64,000 nucleotides of DNA from Streptacidiphilus sp. ASG 303 (GCF_020991365.1 NZ_JAJLRA010000020.1:47312-111311); one strand, 5' to 3'; shown: positions 9,173-20,248, counted from the stretch's first letter. A program made the numbers and translations. Notes: a model not told the origin generated them from the sequence alone.

Positions 9173-11704
9173 GTGACCGCGCCGGAGACAGCACCCCACA
9201 CCCCCCGCACCCCCGCACCGGACGGGGCGCCCGCCGACCACGGCGCCGCCCGGCAGCGGCTCCTCGCCGACCCGGGACTGGCCGGCGTCCGCCGCCGCGC
9301 GGCCCTCGCCCGCCTCACCGACCACTGGCTCACCGGCCTGCTCGCCGACGCCGCCGCGGCCGTGCGCAGCCCCTCGGCGGCCGGCGAGCGGCCCGCCCCG
9401 GTCGGCGTCGCCCTGGTCGCCGTCGGCGGCTACGGCCGCGGCGAGCTCTCCCCCCGCAGCGACCTCGACGTCCTGCTGCTGCACGACGGCACCACCTGGG
9501 GCGGCGGGATCTCCTCCCTCGCCGAGCAGCTCTGGTACCCCGTGTGGGACAGCGGCGTCGCCCTCGACCACTCGGTGCGCGACCTCGCCGCCGCCCGCGA
9601 GGTGGCCGCCGACGACCTCAAGGCCCAGCTGGGCCTGCTCGACGCCCGCCACGTCGCGGGCGACCCCTCGCTCACCGCCGCCCTGCGCTCCGCCGTCCTC
9701 GCCGACTGGCGCGCCGGGGCCGCCCGGCGGCTGCCCGAGCTGCAGGAGATGTGCCGGGAGCGGGCCGAGCGCCACGGCGAGCTGTCCTTCCTCCTGGAAC
9801 CGGACCTCAAGGAGGCCCGCGGCGGCCTGCGCGACCTGGTCGCCCTGGACGCCGTCGCCGCCTCCTGGCTCGCCGACGCCCCCCGCGACGGCCTCGGGGA
9901 GGCCGCGCAGCGCCTCGCCGACGTCCGCGACGCCCTGCACCTGGTCACCGGACGCGCCACCGAGCGGCTCAGCCTCCAGGAGCAGGACCAGGTGGCGGCG
10001 CGGCTCGGCCTGCTCGACGCCGACACGCTGCTGCGCCAGGTCTACCGGTCCGCCCGCACCGTCGCCTACGCCTCCGACGTCACCTGGCGCGAGGTGGGGC
10101 GGGTGCTGCGGTCCCGGTCCCGCCGCGGCCGCCGGACCCCGCGCCTCGCCTTCCCGTTCAGCGGCACGGGCCGCACCTCGGGAGCCGTCGCCCGCGGCGC
10201 GGTGGAGCGCCGCCCGCTCGCCGAGGGCGTGGTGGAGCAGGACGGCGAGGCCGTGCTCGCCCAGGCGGCCCGCCCGCTCCAGGACCCGGTCCTGCCGCTG
10301 CGCGCCGCCGCGGCGGCGGCCCAGGCCGGCATCGCCGTCGCCCACGCCACGGTGCGCCGCCTGGCGGCCGAGTCCCGTCCGCTGCCGGTGCCGTGGCCCG
10401 ACGAGGCCCGCGACCGGCTGGTGGCGCTGCTGGGCGCGGGCGCCGCCTGCCTGCCGGTGTGGGAGGCGCTGGAGGCCGAGGGCCTGGTGACCCGGCTGAT
10501 GCCCGACTGGGAGCGGGTGCGCTGCCGTCCGCAGCGCAACGCGGTGCACCGCTGGACCGTGGACCGCCACCTGGTGGAGACCGCCGTCCGCGCCGCCGCC
10601 CTCACCCGCCGGGTGGCCCGGCCCGACCTGCTGCTGGTGGCCGCGCTGCTGCACGACATCGGCAAGGGCTGGCCCGGCGACCACTCGGAGGCGGGCGAGG
10701 TCATCGCCCGCGACCTCGCCGTGCGGATGGGCTTCGACGCGGACGACGTGGAGGTGCTGGCCCTGCTGGTCCGCCACCACCTGCTGCTCGTCGACACCGC
10801 CACCCGCCGCGACCCCGACGACCCGGCGACCGTGGAGGCCGTCACCAAGGTCGTCGGCAGCCCCCAGAACCTGGAGCTGCTGCACGCCCTCACCGAGGCC
10901 GACGCGCTCGCCACCGGCCCGGCCGCGTGGAGCGCGTGGCGGGCCTCCCTGGTGAACGACCTGGTCGGGCGGGCCGCGGCCCTGCTGGCCGGCGGGCCGC
11001 CCCCGGCGCCGCCCGCCGCCGAGCCCGGCGCGGAGGAGGAGCGCCTCGCGGTCGAGGCCGGCCGTACCGGCGGTCCTGTGCTCTCCGTACGGGCCCAGCT
11101 GCACCGCCCCGAGGAGGAGGCGGGCGGTCCCGCGGGGGAGCCCCTGGGGGTGGAGCTGGCCCTGGCCGTCCCCGACCGGCCGGGCCTGCTCGGCACCGTC
11201 GCCGGGGTGCTCGCCCTGCACCGCCTCACCGTGCGGGCGGCCTCCGTCCGGGAGCTCGACCCGGTGGGGGCCGGCCCGGTGCTGCTGCTGTCGTGGACGG
11301 TGGCGGCCGAGTACGGCGACCTGCCGGAGGCGGCGCGGCTGCGGGCCGACGTCCGCCGGGCGCTGGACGGCGGCCTGGACGTCGCCCGGCGGCTGGCCGA
11401 GCGCGACGCGGCGGCCCCCCGCCGCAGGGGCGCCCCCGCGCCGCCGCCGCGGGTCACGGTCGCGCCGGGCGGCTCGTCGGTGTCGGCCACCGTGATCGAG
11501 GTCCGCGCCCAGGACGCGCCGGGCCTGCTGCACCGCATCGGCCGGGCCCTGGAGGACACCGGCGTGCGGGTGCGGACGGCGCGGATCAGCACCCTGGGCG
11601 CGAACGCGGTGGACGCCTTCTACGTCACCGACGCCGAGGGCCGCCCCCTGGACGGCGCCCGCGCCGCCGGGGTCGCCGCCGCCGTGCAGCGCGCCCTGGC
11701 CTGA
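9173..11704 (+). CDS. glnD: PII nucleotidyltransferase GlnD
   Basis: The bifunctional enzyme that modifies and de-modifies GlnK. Domain order: nucleotidyltransferase domain with GGYGRGELSPRSDLDVLL (early), the GlnD linker, an HD phosphohydrolase domain with LLHDIGKGWPGDHSEAG, and two C-terminal ACT domains (VPDRPGLLGTVAGVLALHRL and AQDAPGLLHRIGRALEDTG) that sense glutamine. From GTG 9173 it has 843 residues, near the usual length; GGGGA precedes it. An in-frame GTG at 9035 would add 46 low-complexity residues and looks less likely. In streptomycetes GlnD acts as an adenylyltransferase. Confidence 0.93.
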   Translation: MTAPETAPHTPRTPAPDGAPADHGAARQRLLADPGLAGVRRRAALARLTDHWLTGLLADAAAAVRSPSAAGERPAPVGVALVAVGGYGRGELSPRSDLDVLLLHDGTTWGGGISSLAEQLWYPVWDSGVALDHSVRDLAAAREVAADDLKAQLGLLDARHVAGDPSLTAALRSAVLADWRAGAARRLPELQEMCRERAERHGELSFLLEPDLKEARGGLRDLVALDAVAASWLADAPRDGLGEAAQRLADVRDALHLVTGRATERLSLQEQDQVAARLGLLDADTLLRQVYRSARTVAYASDVTWREVGRVLRSRSRRGRRTPRLAFPFSGTGRTSGAVARGAVERRPLAEGVVEQDGEAVLAQAARPLQDPVLPLRAAAAAAQAGIAVAHATVRRLAAESRPLPVPWPDEARDRLVALLGAGAACLPVWEALEAEGLVTRLMPDWERVRCRPQRNAVHRWTVDRHLVETAVRAAALTRRVARPDLLLVAALLHDIGKGWPGDHSEAGEVIARDLAVRMGFDADDVEVLALLVRHHLLLVDTATRRDPDDPATVEAVTKVVGSPQNLELLHALTEADALATGPAAWSAWRASLVNDLVGRAAALLAGGPPPAPPAAEPGAEEERLAVEAGRTGGPVLSVRAQLHRPEEEAGGPAGEPLGVELALAVPDRPGLLGTVAGVLALHRLTVRAASVRELDPVGAGPVLLLSWTVAAEYGDLPEAARLRADVRRALDGGLDVARRLAERDAAAPRRRGAPAPPPRVTVAPGGSSVSATVIEVRAQDAPGLLHRIGRALEDTGVRVRTARISTLGANAVDAFYVTDAEGRPLDGARAAGVAAAVQRALA

Positions 11705-11717
11705 CCCGGACACGGCT

Positions 11718-11750
11718 GCGCCCCCGCCCGGTGGCTCCGGACGGGGGCGC
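11718..11750 (+). terminator. Bidirectional terminator between glnD and the amidase gene
   Basis: 14-bp arms (11718-11731 and 11737-11750) with one mismatch and a 5-nt loop, placed between two convergent genes. Confidence 0.7.
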
Positions 11751-11768
11751 GGTCGCGCGGGGGCGGGG

Positions 11769-14378
11769 TCAGCCCAGGATCGCGGACGAGCCGAAGCTGC
11801 TGGTGCCCATCTGGACCTTGGCGCCGAAGGAGCCGTCGCCCTTGCCCGGGTACAGGTACAGCGATCCGGTGGTGAAGCGGATCAGCAGGTCGGCGTGGCC
11901 GTCGCCGTTCACGTCGCCCACCGCGGCCAGCGCGTTGGCCGAGGCGAAGCCGCTGCTGCTCAGGGTCCTGCGGGCGCCGAACTTGCCGCCGCCCGCGCCC
12001 GGCCACAGGTAGAGCGCGCCGGCGGAGGTGCGGCCCACCAGGTCGGGCTTCCCGTCGCCGGTGACGTCGCCGTGGCCGACCAGCTGGCTCAGGCCCTGCA
12101 GGCCGGAGCCGACCTGGAAGCGGCCGCCGAAGGAGCCCGTCCCCTTGCCCGGGTACACCCAGACCACGCCGGCACTGTCCACGCTCAGCAGGTCGGGGTT
12201 GCCGTCACCGGTCAGGTCGCCGGGCGCCACGATCTGCCGGACCGTGGACCAGCCGGAGGCGAGCTTCGCGTTCGTCCAGCTGCCGCTGCCCGTCCGGTGA
12301 CGCCAGTAGAGCGCGCCGTCGCTCGACCGACGCATGACGAGGTCGGAGAGGCCGTCCCGGTCGAGGTCGGTCTGCACGGCCTTGTCGTAGTACTGCCAGC
12401 CGGTGCCCGCCGACGACCGGGACGTCATGGCCGCGCCGAGGTAGGCGTAGGTCTGGCCGGTCGTCGAGGAGGTGCGGACCAGCAGGTCGGCCCTGCCGTC
12501 GCCGCTCCAGTCCGGGTCGGCGCCCACGGCCGGGACCTTGACCGCGGCGGTGGCGGAGGTGCTCACCGTCCTGTTGAGGTGCACGGCCCGGACCGCGACG
12601 CTGTGCGTGCCGGGCGTGAGGGTGAGGGCGGCGGAGCGGGCCGTGTCGGTGACGGTGGCCGCGGTCTTCCCGTCCACCAGGATTTCGAAGTGGTCCATGA
12701 GGCCGGAGGCCCAGCTCTCCGACCAGGAGACGGTGGCCTTGCCGGAGGTGTACCAGGTGGTGCCGGACGGCACGGCCCCGCTCATCCCCGTGACGACGGG
12801 CGCGGGCGCCGGACCGGTGGCGAAGCCGCGGAGCGAGCCGAGCTGGCTGTACAGGGCGTCGCCGGGGCACTGGGTGTTGAAGCCGTCCCGGTGCGCGGAG
12901 ATCGCCTTGAAGGTGTAGGTCTGCCCGCTGGTGAACGAGGTGCCGAAGTAGTTCTTCTGGGTGGCCGCCGTCTTCAGCTGCACGCTGTCGCCCGGCTTCA
13001 CGCCGTACATGGCGAGCTTCCAGTCGGCGAGCGTGGCGACGGCGCCGAGCACGGTGTCGGAGACCTTGGTGCTCGTGTAGGTGCCGAGCACCGCGACGCC
13101 CATCGTGTCGACGTTCCAGCCGTAGGTGTGGGCGCCGAAGACGGGCAGCCGCCCGCCGTCGTCCGCGCCGTCCCAGCGGCCCTCGAAGACGGTGCCGCAC
13201 TTGTCGACCAGGTAGTTGTAGCCCAGGTCCCGCCAGCCGTTGGACGTGACGTGGTACGCGTAGTCGGCCTGGACCAGCGCGGCGGAGCCGTTCGGGTTCA
13301 GGGGGTCGGTGCTGCAGGTGTAGTCGTTGGCGTCCGTCGTGTGGTGGACGAACACGGTCCGCACGCCGCCCGAGGAGTAGCAGGGCAGCGTCTGGTCGCG
13401 CAGCGTCTCGTCTGCGCCCCACTGGGCGCGGCTGACGACGGGGGGCTGGCGGACCGGGGAGGCGACGGGCGTCGGCATCGTCGCCGTCGTCCCCTCCGAG
13501 GTGCAGTCGGAGAGGGCGGGACCGGTGCTCGTCGAGCCGGTGGGGGTGCTGCTCGCCGAGCCGCTCGCGGTGTCGGTGGGGGCGCCGGTGCCGGTGGCTG
13601 CGGCGCTGTCCGTCGCCGTGGCGGCGCCGGTCGCTGCCGCGGTGTCCGTGGCCGCGGCGGTGTCGGTGGCCGCGGCGGTGTCCGTGGCGGCGGCCGCCGT
13701 GTCCGTGGCGGCCGCGGTGTCGGTGGCTGCGGCGGTGTCCGTGGCGGTCGGGTCGGCCGCGAGCACCGCGCCCGCGGGCTCCGCGTCCCGCAGCACGGCC
13801 CCCCGGGCCTGCGCCGCGGGGGAGGAGCCCGAGCCGAGGCTGCCCGAGGCTATGGAGTCCAGCCGCAGGCCCGCCGGGAAGCGCCCTGCGCCGCCGGCGG
13901 TGACCCGCAGTTCGACGCCGTCGGACGGACCGGTCCACAGCGGCTCGGTGGCGCCGCGGGCCCCGCGGGCGTCGCCGCTGCCCGGGTCGGGCGCGGTGTC
14001 GGTGGTCCCCAGCTTCCTCCAGGCGGACCAGGTGCCTGTGCCCAGCGCCCGGGTGCGGACCTCGACGGTGCCCGCGGAGCGGACCTTCGGGTCGTCCCAG
14101 CTGACGCCGAGCATGTTGAACGGTTCGGTGGTGCGCCGGGTGAGGCCCCGGACCGGGGCGCCGCCCGCGGACCGGGCCAGCGCGGCCAGCGCGGTGCGGT
14201 GGATCTTCGGCGCGACCGGGTGGTGGACGCCCTTCGCGGCCTGCGGGGGCCGCGCGTCGGTGCCGGCGAAGGCCACGGCGGTGACGCCCGCCCCTCCCAG
14301 CAGGACGGAGCCCAGCCCCAGCCAGACCCTCCCCTTCATCCCCAGCGGTCTGTGCGCGTGTGTGGTGCGCGATGTCAT
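11769..14378 (-). CDS. Secreted N-acetylmuramoyl-L-alanine amidase (PGRP type) with FG-GAP repeats
   Basis: An 869-residue exported protein. Signal peptide at about 1-40 (VWLGLGSVLLGGAGVTAVAFA), a beta-rich region to 200, an Ala/Thr/Asp linker built from TDTAAA repeats (211-255), then a PGRP/Amidase_2 domain at about 310-520. Zinc ligands are visible as His345 or His346 (VFVHHTTD), His496 (ISAHRDGF) and Cys504 (NTQCPGD). Five FG-GAP/VCBS calcium loops follow at 623, 671, 721, 771 and 822 (for example DVTGDGKPDLVGR). It should cleave peptidoglycan stem peptides outside the cell, with the repeats acting as binding blades. The ATG has GAGGA upstream. Confidence 0.92.
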   Translation of the reverse strand: MTSRTTHAHRPLGMKGRVWLGLGSVLLGGAGVTAVAFAGTDARPPQAAKGVHHPVAPKIHRTALAALARSAGGAPVRGLTRRTTEPFNMLGVSWDDPKVRSAGTVEVRTRALGTGTWSAWRKLGTTDTAPDPGSGDARGARGATEPLWTGPSDGVELRVTAGGAGRFPAGLRLDSIASGSLGSGSSPAAQARGAVLRDAEPAGAVLAADPTATDTAAATDTAAATDTAAAATDTAAATDTAAATDTAAATGAATATDSAAATGTGAPTDTASGSASSTPTGSTSTGPALSDCTSEGTTATMPTPVASPVRQPPVVSRAQWGADETLRDQTLPCYSSGGVRTVFVHHTTDANDYTCSTDPLNPNGSAALVQADYAYHVTSNGWRDLGYNYLVDKCGTVFEGRWDGADDGGRLPVFGAHTYGWNVDTMGVAVLGTYTSTKVSDTVLGAVATLADWKLAMYGVKPGDSVQLKTAATQKNYFGTSFTSGQTYTFKAISAHRDGFNTQCPGDALYSQLGSLRGFATGPAPAPVVTGMSGAVPSGTTWYTSGKATVSWSESWASGLMDHFEILVDGKTAATVTDTARSAALTLTPGTHSVAVRAVHLNRTVSTSATAAVKVPAVGADPDWSGDGRADLLVRTSSTTGQTYAYLGAAMTSRSSAGTGWQYYDKAVQTDLDRDGLSDLVMRRSSDGALYWRHRTGSGSWTNAKLASGWSTVRQIVAPGDLTGDGNPDLLSVDSAGVVWVYPGKGTGSFGGRFQVGSGLQGLSQLVGHGDVTGDGKPDLVGRTSAGALYLWPGAGGGKFGARRTLSSSGFASANALAAVGDVNGDGHADLLIRFTTGSLYLYPGKGDGSFGAKVQMGTSSFGSSAILG
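13620..13748 (-). repeat. In-frame TDTAAA repeat tract in the amidase gene
   Basis: Tandem, slightly diverged copies of an 18-bp unit coding for TDTAAA (about seven copies, one with an extra Ala). The unit keeps the frame and forms a flexible linker between the N-terminal region and the amidase domain. Copy number is likely to vary between strains. Confidence 0.8.
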
Positions 14379-14606
14379 GCCCGTCCTCGTGTCGGTCTGT
14401 GCGACGTACGGCGGTGCTCACTCATCGTGCGGCGGCACGACGGATGACAGATGACGGCGGAGCCTATCGGTCCGTGTACGGAGCGGCGCAAGCGGGTTCC
14501 CGCGGCGGACCTCCCGGGGCGCAGTGGGTCCGGCCGGGACGGCGGCCGGATACCCTGGGGGCGACGACCGTACCCGTACCGACGCCACGAGGGACCCGCG
14601 ACCGAC

Positions 14607-16172
<1,566 letters not shown>

Positions 16173-16213
16173 CGGCCCCGCGGCGGCCCGGACGGCCCGC
16201 CGCACCCCGCCGA

Positions 16214-16250
16214 CGGCCCGCCGCACCCGTGAACCGGGTGCGGCGGGCCG
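16214..16250 (+). terminator. Terminator after ffh
   Basis: Perfect 16-bp arms (16214-16229 and 16235-16250) around a 5-nt loop, 41 bp after the ffh stop and 23 bp before the next start. It separates ffh from the acetyltransferase gene. Confidence 0.8.
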
Positions 16251-16273
16251 CCGGCGTGTCCGATGATGGACCC

Positions 16274-16795
16274 GTGCGAGTGACCATCCGAGCCCCCCGG
16301 CCCTCCGACGCCGAGGCCTACGCCGCAGCCGTCCTGCGCTCCGCCGAGCACATCGGCCCCTGGAACCCGGTCGAGGCGGACCTCCCCGCCCTGCTCCAGC
16401 GGCAGGGCCCCGCGCTGCGGACCTTCCTGATCGTCGACACCGCCGACGGCGGCCTGGCCGGCAAGTGCAACGTCGCCAACATCGCCCTCGGCCGCTTCTG
16501 CAACGCCTCGCTGGGCTACGACTCCTACCTGCCCTACGCCGGCACCGGCCGGATGACCGAGGGCCTGCGGCTGGTGGTCGACCGCTGCTTCACCCCCGAG
16601 CGCGCCGGCGGCCTCGGCCTCCACCGCCTGGAGATCAACGTCCAGCCCGACAACGAGCGGTCCGCCGCCATGGCCAAGCGCCTCGGCTTCCGCCTGGAGG
16701 GCTACTCGCCCCGGATGCTGTACATCAACGGCGACTGGCGCGACCACGAGCGCTACGCCCTCACCGCCGAGGAGTGGCCGGGCCTGTCCGCCTGA
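16274..16795 (+). CDS. GNAT-family N-acetyltransferase (RimJ/RimL-like)
   Basis: A 173-residue acetyl-CoA-dependent acetyltransferase. It opens with VRVTIRAPRPSDAEAY, followed by a central NASLGYDSYLPYAGTGRMTEGL in the place of the acetyl-CoA P-loop segment, and ends with the RimJ/RimL pattern HRLEINVQPDNERSAAMAKRLGFRLEGYSPRMLYINGDWRD (split here only for naming). Such enzymes modify ribosomal protein N-termini or small amines; the substrate cannot be told from sequence. GTG 16274 gives the compact family start; a second GTG lies at 16280. No strong ribosome site is seen. Confidence 0.85.
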   Translation: MRVTIRAPRPSDAEAYAAAVLRSAEHIGPWNPVEADLPALLQRQGPALRTFLIVDTADGGLAGKCNVANIALGRFCNASLGYDSYLPYAGTGRMTEGLRLVVDRCFTPERAGGLGLHRLEINVQPDNERSAAMAKRLGFRLEGYSPRMLYINGDWRDHERYALTAEEWPGLSA

Positions 16796-16897
16796 CGGGC
16801 CCCGGCGCCGCCCCGGCGTCCGCCGCCCGGAGCGCGTCCCGCCGTCCGGGCGCCCGCCGCCCGTCCGCCGTCCGTTCCGCCGCGCCGCCGCCCCGGC

Positions 16898-16922
16898 CCC
16901 CGGCCGCACGGCGCGGCCGGGG
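16898..16922. terminator. Bidirectional hairpin between convergent genes
   Basis: Perfect 10-bp arms (16898-16907 and 16913-16922) with an ACGGC loop, ten bases from the stop of the leftward methyltransferase gene and about 100 bp after the acetyltransferase stop. Confidence 0.65.
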
Positions 16923-16931
16923 ACGGCGCCG

Positions 16932-17747
16932 TCAGAGCGCCTGGGCGACCACGTACCGGAAGACGTTGGCCATCCGCACCGCCCCGCCGTCCCGCAGGTA
17001 CGGGTGGAGCGCCTCCGTGAGCTCCTTGACCACCAGGGCCTCGCCCGAGTACTCCGCGGCCGTGTCGTAGACGCCCGTGGACAGCAGGCCCCGCACCGCG
17101 CTCTCCAGGTCAGGGTAGGCGAACGGGCACGACACCCGGCCGCTGCCGTCGGGCCGCAGTCCGGCGCCCACCACCAGCGACTCCAACTTCCCCGGGGCGC
17201 TTAGCCCGAACGGGTCGTACCGCCGCCCCCCGCGCCCCGCGGACGGGGGAGGGGCGAGCCGCCGTGCCACGTCCAGCACGCCGGCGCTCTCGCAGCGCTC
17301 GGGCGGCCCCCACGTCGCCAGGACCACGTGCCCGCCCCGCAGGGTGAGCCGGGCGGCGCTGCGCACCAGCTCCTGCGGATCGGCCGCGCAGTACAGGTTC
17401 TCGAACGCCGTGACCAGGGAGTGCGTGGTGGGCGGGGGGCCCTCCGGGGCCGCGTCGCGGTGCACGTCGGCGAGCACCCTCAGCCGCCGGTCCCGCGCCA
17501 GGGAGCGCAGTTCGCCCTCGGGCTCCAGGCCCGCGACCTCGGCCCCCCTGGCGGCGGCCAGCAGCAGCGCCAGCCCCGAGCGGCAGCCCAGGCCGAGCAC
17601 GCTGGTCGCCGGGCCGACCTCCAGCCGGTGGTACACGGCCTCGTACAGGGGCACCAGCATGCGCTCCTGGATCTCCGCCCAGTCGCGCGCCCGCTGCTGC
17701 GCCCGCGTGAGCTCCGGGGCCGTGCTCCTCACCTGAGCTGACGCCAT
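16932..17747 (-). CDS. SAM-dependent methyltransferase (class I)
   Basis: A 271-residue methyltransferase-like protein. Motif I is VLGLGCRSGLALLLAAARG followed by an acidic strand end (EVAGLEPEGE), and a later HVVLATWGPPE resembles motif III/post-I. The glycine loop reads GLGCRSG instead of GxGxG, which is tolerated in the family. The ATG at 17747 has GGGAGG at 17755-17760 with 7-nt spacing. No neighbour points to a substrate. The gene is divergent from proS; the 17748-17972 gap must hold both promoters. Confidence 0.8.
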   Translation of the reverse strand: MASAQVRSTAPELTRAQQRARDWAEIQERMLVPLYEAVYHRLEVGPATSVLGLGCRSGLALLLAAARGAEVAGLEPEGELRSLARDRRLRVLADVHRDAAPEGPPPTTHSLVTAFENLYCAADPQELVRSAARLTLRGGHVVLATWGPPERCESAGVLDVARRLAPPPSAGRGGRRYDPFGLSAPGKLESLVVGAGLRPDGSGRVSCPFAYPDLESAVRGLLSTGVYDTAAEYSGEALVVKELTEALHPYLRDGGAVRMANVFRYVVAQAL

Positions 17748-17972
17748 CCTGCGGCCTCCCATCCGGTCCTTCTGCCGCGGCGCACACCGCGGCACCCGTG
17801 GACCCCCGTCGTGCTCCCGAGACCCCCCGCGTGCAGACCCCCCGCATACAGACAACCCCCGTCGCGGCCCGGCGTCCAGAGGAGTGGGGGAGGCGCGCGG
17901 GCGCGGCGGTGGTGCGCCCCCGCCCGTGCATCGATTCACGGTCGGGCGCGCGGGCCCCGTACCATTCGCCCC

Positions 17973-19385
17973 ATGGCAAAGGCTCCCGTGCTCACCCCCC
18001 AGGCGGACGACTTCCCGCGCTGGTACCAGGACCTGATCAACAAGGCCGAACTGGCCGACAACGGCCCGGTGCGCGGCACCATGGTCATCCGACCGTACGG
18101 CTACGGCCTGTGGGAGCGGATGCAGCAGGAGATGGACGCGCGCATCAAGCGCGCGGGGGCCCAGAACGCGTACTTCCCGATGTTCATCCCGCAGTCGTAC
18201 CTGACCCGCGAGGCCGAGCACGTCGAGGGCTTCGCCCCCGAGTTGGCCGTGGTCACCCACGGCGGCGGCAAGGACCTGGAGGAGCCGGTCGTCGTCCGGC
18301 CCACCTCCGAGACCATCATCAACGAGTACTTCTCCAAGTGGGTGCAGAGCTACCGCGACCTGCCCCTGCTCATCAACCAGTGGGCCAACGTGGTCCGCTG
18401 GGAGCTGCGGCCCCGCGTCTTCCTGCGCACCACCGAGTTCCTCTGGCAGGAGGGCCACACCGCCCACGCCACCTACGAGGACGCGCGCGCCTACGCGTCG
18501 ATGATCCACACGGACGTCTACGGCGACTTCATGGTCAACGTCCTCGGCATCGACGTGGTCCTGGGCCGCAAGACCGCCCGCGAGCGCTTCGCCGGCGCCA
18601 TCAACACCCTCACCCTCGAGGGTATGATGGGCGACGGCAAGGCCCTGCAGATGGGCACCAGCCACGAGCTGGGCCAGAACTTCGCCAAGGCCTTCGGCAC
18701 CCAGTACCTCTCCGGCGAGGGCCACCAGGAGCACGTCTGGCAGACCTCCTGGGGCACCTCGACCCGCATGGTCGGCGGCCTGATCATGTCCCACGGCGAC
18801 GACAACGGCCTGCGGGTCCCGCCGCGCCTGGCGTCGGTCCAGGCCGTCGTCCTCGCCATCAAGGGCGACGACGCGGTGGTCGCGAAGGTCCGGGAGATCG
18901 GCGCCGCCCTGGAGGCCGCCGGTGTCCGCGTCGTCGTCGACGACCGCACGGACGTCCCGTTCGGCCGCCGCGCGGTGGACTGGGAGCTCAAGGGCGTCCC
19001 GGTCCGCATCGAGGTCGGCCCGCGCGACCTGGAGGCCGGCACCGCGATGCTGGCCCGCCGCATCCCCGGCGGCAAGGAGCCGGTCGCGGTCGACGCGCTG
19101 GCGCAGCTGGTGCCGTCGGTGCTGGAGGAGGACCAGGCGCTGCTGCTGCGCCAGTCGCGGGAGCGCCGCGAGGCCCGTACCGTCGACGTGACGTCGGTCG
19201 ACGAGGCGGTCGAGGCCGCCGCCACCGGCTGGGGCCGCATCTCCTGGGCCGACCTCGGCCCGGAGGGCGAGGCCAAGCTCGCGGAGCAGGGCGTCAGCGT
19301 CCGCTGCCTGGTGGCCGCCGACGGCTCGGTGCCCGAGGCCGACGACCAGCCCGGCAACATCGCGATCGTCGCCCGCGCCTACTGA
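17973..19385 (+). CDS. proS: Prolyl-tRNA synthetase (short, archaeal/eukaryotic-like type)
   Basis: A 470-residue class II aminoacyl-tRNA synthetase that charges tRNA-Pro. It is the short form without the bacterial editing insert: catalytic core with GTMVIRPYGYGLWERMQQ, TSETIINEYFSKW, the WELRPRVFLRTTEFLWQEGH motif 2 region and GTSHELGQNFAKAFG, then an anticodon-binding domain and a C-terminal extension ending in tyrosine (VARAY), as in type 3 enzymes. ATG 17973 gives the family start MAKAPVLTPQADDFPRWYQD. Nothing in the window shows a second, editing ProRS. Confidence 0.95.
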   Translation: MAKAPVLTPQADDFPRWYQDLINKAELADNGPVRGTMVIRPYGYGLWERMQQEMDARIKRAGAQNAYFPMFIPQSYLTREAEHVEGFAPELAVVTHGGGKDLEEPVVVRPTSETIINEYFSKWVQSYRDLPLLINQWANVVRWELRPRVFLRTTEFLWQEGHTAHATYEDARAYASMIHTDVYGDFMVNVLGIDVVLGRKTARERFAGAINTLTLEGMMGDGKALQMGTSHELGQNFAKAFGTQYLSGEGHQEHVWQTSWGTSTRMVGGLIMSHGDDNGLRVPPRLASVQAVVLAIKGDDAVVAKVREIGAALEAAGVRVVVDDRTDVPFGRRAVDWELKGVPVRIEVGPRDLEAGTAMLARRIPGGKEPVAVDALAQLVPSVLEEDQALLLRQSRERREARTVDVTSVDEAVEAAATGWGRISWADLGPEGEAKLAEQGVSVRCLVAADGSVPEADDQPGNIAIVARAY

Positions 19386-19404
19386 CCGGACGGATATCGT
19401 GTAC

Positions 19405-19437
19405 GGCCCGCGGTCCCTCCGTGAGGGGCCGCGGGCC
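19405..19437 (+). terminator. Terminator after proS
   Basis: 15-bp arms (19405-19419 and 19423-19437) with one wobble and a 3-nt loop, 20 bp after the stop. Confidence 0.75.
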
Positions 19438-19611
19438 CATCCCTTCACCCTCCGTGTGCGTCCGGCGGGGCGCACAGGACAGGAGTTCGACGTTGTATCA
19501 GGTGCTCGGCAGGCGCCTACGCCCAGGTCGGGGCGTACCCGCCGGTAGGCGGGAAGTGCGATCGCCGCTCCGCGGACGGAACATCCGACCCCTCTCCCTC
19601 GTTGGCATAGC

Positions 19612-20208
19612 GTGAGCACGACACAGCCCCTCGTCCTCGCGGCCGAACTTGCCGCCGCCTGGAGCGACATCCAGCGCCACCACCCGGACCTGCCCGACCT
19701 CGCGGCCCCCGAGTCGCTGATCGGCGAGTCCTCCTCCGCCTGCGGTACAGAGCTCAGCTTCGAGCGGCTGCTGCACGAGGCGGCGCACGGACTGGCGGCC
19801 GCCCGCGGCATCCGCGACACCTCGCGGGCCGGGCGCTACCACAACCGGCGCTTCCTCGCCATCGCCGACGAGCTGGGCCTGGCCCATCCGGTGGAACCCC
19901 ACCCCAGCAGCGGCTTCTCGCTGGTGACCATGCTCCCGGAGACCCGCTCCCGGTACGCGGACACCATCGAGCGCCTCGACCTCGCCCTCGGCGCGCACTC
20001 CGAGGCCGTCAGCGGCGAGGGCCGCGGGCGTGCCTTCCGCGGCCCGGCCACCCGGCACGGCTCCTCCGGCGGCGGCGTCCGGGTCAAGGCCGTCTGCGGC
20101 TGCGGGCGGAACGTCCGGGTGGTGCCCTCGGTGCTCGCCCAGGCGTCCATCGTGTGCGGCGCCTGCCAGCAGCCGTTCCGGATCGCGGACCCGGCCCAGG
20201 AGTCCTGA
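19612..20208 (+). CDS. Conserved hypothetical protein with HEAAH metallopeptidase-like motif and Cys4 ribbon
   Basis: A 198-residue protein of unknown function that sits before rpsP in streptomycetes. Two metal-binding patterns are visible: HEAAH at 55-59, inside ERLLHEAAHGLAAARG, as in HExxH zinc peptidases of the SprT-like type, and a C-terminal ribbon with C162-x-C164 and C182-x2-C185. A conserved RYHNRRFLAIADELGL helix lies between them. The combination resembles SprT-like proteins (metallopeptidase plus zinc ribbon), but I cannot confirm it. GTG 19612 has no clear ribosome site; the start may be elsewhere. A perfect terminator follows at once. Confidence 0.75.
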   Translation: MSTTQPLVLAAELAAAWSDIQRHHPDLPDLAAPESLIGESSSACGTELSFERLLHEAAHGLAAARGIRDTSRAGRYHNRRFLAIADELGLAHPVEPHPSSGFSLVTMLPETRSRYADTIERLDLALGAHSEAVSGEGRGRAFRGPATRHGSSGGGVRVKAVCGCGRNVRVVPSVLAQASIVCGACQQPFRIADPAQES

Positions 20209-20209
20209 G

Positions 20210-20248
20210 CCGGATGTTCCCGGGGCCCCGGCCCCCGGGAACATCCGG
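20210..20248 (+). terminator. Terminator before the rpsP operon
   Basis: Perfect 16-bp arms (20210-20225 and 20233-20248) with a 7-nt loop, 2 bp after the preceding stop. The rest of the 20249-20540 gap is the rpsP leader; a CACAAT hexamer at 20399-20404 is a possible -10 with no convincing -35. Confidence 0.8.
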
